A stretch of 6,385 nucleotides of DNA from contig JAEZYS010000004.1 in the NCBI GenBank assembly GCA_023418925.1, positions 1 to 6,385 on the forward strand, read 5' to 3'. The position numbers were made by a program, and so were the translations under genes. This document shows positions 5,882 to 6,385 of the stretch, piece by piece. The DNA is from Bacillota bacterium (lineage in GTDB: Bacteria; Bacillota; Clostridia; Oscillospirales; Ruminococcaceae). Every line of letters starts with the position of its first letter. The stretch's first letter is position 1. The notes under the pieces were generated by a model that was not told the DNA's origin, searched no databases, and saw only the letters and a program-made list of their open reading frames with translations.

Positions 5882-5949
5882 TTGTACAAATCGTATTTTT
5901 CAGAATTCTTAAACATTCAACAAATGCCTACTCCAAGTGGATTTACGGC
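5859..5949 (-). pseudogene. Degenerate tRNA-Leu-like sequence at the attachment site
   Basis: On the minus strand the 3' end reads TTCAAGT (T-loop), CCGGT, TAGCGGC, then A and CCA, exactly the 3' end of a tRNA. The 5' end is GCCGTAA at 5949-5943, which pairs with TAGCGGC at six of seven positions, counting one wobble. The total of 91 nt fits a class II tRNA such as tRNA-Leu. An anticodon-loop-like GTTTAAGA between GAAT and ATTC would put UAA in place, as in tRNA-Leu(UAA). The D arm and the 5' strand of the T stem (TACAA against CCGGT) do not pair, so it is probably not a working tRNA. The plus-strand translation (VPLTGLE, eight residues, FLN, then MPTP) has the spacing seen when tRNA-Leu genes are read antisense, which supports the homology. 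A fragment of only the 3' end next to unrelated DNA is the alternative. Confidence 0.5.
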
Positions 5950-5998
5950 ATTTTAAAGTAATATGATCAATATAACTTTTCACAACTTTAAATAACGA

Positions 5999-6020
5999 TA
6001 AAGACCAAATAAAGACCAAA
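5999..6020. repeat. 11-bp tandem repeat on the far side of the tRNA-like site
   Basis: TAAAGACCAAA occurs twice in direct tandem (5999-6009 and 6010-6020). Read on the minus strand, TTTGGTCTTTA twice resembles the arm-type repeats of other Firmicutes integrases. The unit differs from the GTGGGAACTA repeat at 5760-5783, so it may belong to a different element. Confidence 0.55.
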
Positions 6021-6029
6021 ATTACAGGA

Positions 6030-6135
6030 TTAGACCTCATGTTCGTCACCGTTGAGCAGCTTTGAAGTAACCGTTACGTCATGTTCTTTTGCACTTGTAA
6101 CTTCAAGATGATAAAGCCCGTTCAGATCTGCTTAG
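6030..6135 (-). pseudogene. Frameshifted C-terminal tail of an unknown protein
   Basis: On the minus strand a 34-residue open stretch (ADLNGLYHLEVTSAKEHD, then VTVTSKLLNGDEHEV) ends at a TAA at 6032-6030. In this frame it is preceded by a TAA at 6134-6132. A second frame just upstream (about 6173-6130) reads MFKVVLTTECPKQ before its own stop. The two would join with a small length change near 6130 into one beta-rich segment. The composition is protein-like and less AT-rich than the surroundings. I do not recognise the family. The upstream part is cut off by the second IS, so this is a decayed fragment. Confidence 0.4.
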
Positions 6136-6284
6136 GACATTCTGTCGTAAGCACAACTTTAAACATCTTATTTGGACACGCCCACCAAAGTAGCAGATGT
6201 TCGATAAACAAAAAGCTTAGGTGCAATTTAATCCGCTCCCTGTCAAGTAGACAGACTTAAAAACAAAAGAATATTTAGTATGTG

Positions 6285-6320
6285 AATTCCACCCTCTTGA
6301 GCAGCAGGGTGGAATTTTTC
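6285..6320. terminator. Hairpin at the end of the second IS
   Basis: AATTCCACCCT (6285-6295) pairs perfectly with AGGGTGGAATT (6306-6316) around a ten-base loop. A T-run on the plus strand (6315-6319) overlaps the stem end. On the minus strand it starts 3 bp after the transposase stop. It may terminate the transposase transcript and block transcription entering the IS from outside. Confidence 0.7.
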
Positions 6321-6385
6321 ACGCCACATTGGCGTAATGAAATTCCATAGGTGTCATGCATTTAAGCTTTAACTGATAACGCTTT
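6319..6385 (-). CDS. IS3-family transposase, extreme C-terminus, partial
   Basis: The minus-strand frame entering from the right edge gives 21 residues, KRYQLKLKCMTP then MEFHYANVA, and a TGA at 6321-6319. The pattern (R.Q.KLK.MTP.E(F/Y)) is the usual ending of IS3-family DDE transposases, in which a conserved P.E(Y/F) follows the helical tail. Nothing of the catalytic centre is in the window, so whether the gene is complete is unknown. The IS end follows about 80 bp further on. Confidence 0.65.
   Translation of the reverse strand, partial: KRYQLKLKCMTPMEFHYANVA

Larger units (their letters stand above)
5950..6240. other. Non-coding or decayed DNA between the tRNA-like site and the second IS
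   Basis: These 291 bp hold the 11-bp tandem repeat at 5999-6020, the decayed reading frame at 6030-6135 and otherwise no frame I can support. On the minus strand TTGTGA and TATTAC, 16 bp apart just upstream of the tRNA-like sequence (within 5957-5984), could be its old promoter, but this is weak. From about 6030 the base composition is less AT-rich than the integrase region, suggesting a different origin. Confidence 0.4.
6241..6385 (-). mobile_element. 3' end of a second, different IS3-family element
   Basis: The sequence from 6241 begins TGTCAAGTAGACAGACTTAA, a TG-starting terminal repeat of IS3-family style. It is followed by a hairpin and the tail of a transposase gene read on the minus strand. 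The body lies outside the window. The end shares the core AGTAGACA with the first IS but is otherwise distinct. The exact border at 6241 is inferred from the TG dinucleotide. Confidence 0.6.

Noticed and set aside
5731..5956. Short frames on both strands after the integrase
   Set aside because: They are antisense or sense readings of the tRNA-Leu-like sequence; the plus-strand VPLTGLE peptide is the typical artefact of translating a tRNA backwards.
5760..6020. Possible CRISPR-like repeats
   Set aside because: Each unit occurs only twice, in direct tandem, without spacers of regular length and with no cas genes nearby.

Overview
The window is a patchwork of decaying accessory DNA from a low-GC Gram-positive host, most likely a gut or rumen Clostridia (Ruminococcus or Lachnospiraceae type). 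The evidence for this is the AT-rich codon use, strong AAAGGAGG-type ribosome sites, a Firmicutes-type lipoprotein signal, IS3-family elements with TGGACC.. and TGTCAAG.. ends, and a clostridial-style phage tape measure and Xis/Int pair. The taxonomic placement is inference.

Region 1 (1-217, +): the 3' end of an IS3-family (IS150-like) transposase gene and the right end of its IS. The element has cut into a lipoprotein gene on the opposite strand. Region 2 (about 218-2480, all minus strand): a cargo cluster read right to left. It holds two translationally coupled small secreted-protein genes (2480 to 2061, then 2064 to 1468), both broken by frameshifts that mostly lie in poly-A tracts. A long perfect hairpin follows, then a four-helix membrane protein (1365 to 985), the 3' remnant of a probable C39-like cysteine peptidase (945 to 730) and a lipoprotein with a DUF5050-like start (688 to 218) truncated by the IS. 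The membrane protein is the only one of these with an intact frame.

Region 3 (2593-3023, +): an unrecognised 51-codon reading frame runs into a 5'-truncated second copy of the same IS, about 98% identical to the first over 217 bp. Its right end abuts region 4 (3024-4230, +), the C-terminal part of a phage tail tape measure protein, closed by a good terminator. Region 5 (4330-5742, +): an excisionase gene with a frameshift, a consensus sigma-A promoter and a tyrosine integrase with one in-frame ochre codon. The rest of the integrase, including all catalytic residues, is intact.

Region 6 (5743-6240): probable attachment-site DNA. It has a 12-bp tandem repeat, a hairpin, a 91-nt degenerate tRNA-Leu-like sequence on the minus strand with an intact 3' CCA end, an 11-bp tandem repeat, and the frameshifted tail of an unknown protein gene. 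Region 7 (6241-6385, minus): the 3' end of a different IS3-family element with its own hairpin.

Together this looks like the integrase end of an integrative element or prophage at a tRNA-Leu gene. Its structural genes have been reduced by deletion and IS activity, and its excision module carries two lesions that should lock it in place. I see no intact new system. The most unusual signal is the pair of coupled secreted-protein genes with frame breaks clustered in A-tracts, within a group of surface and secreted proteins.
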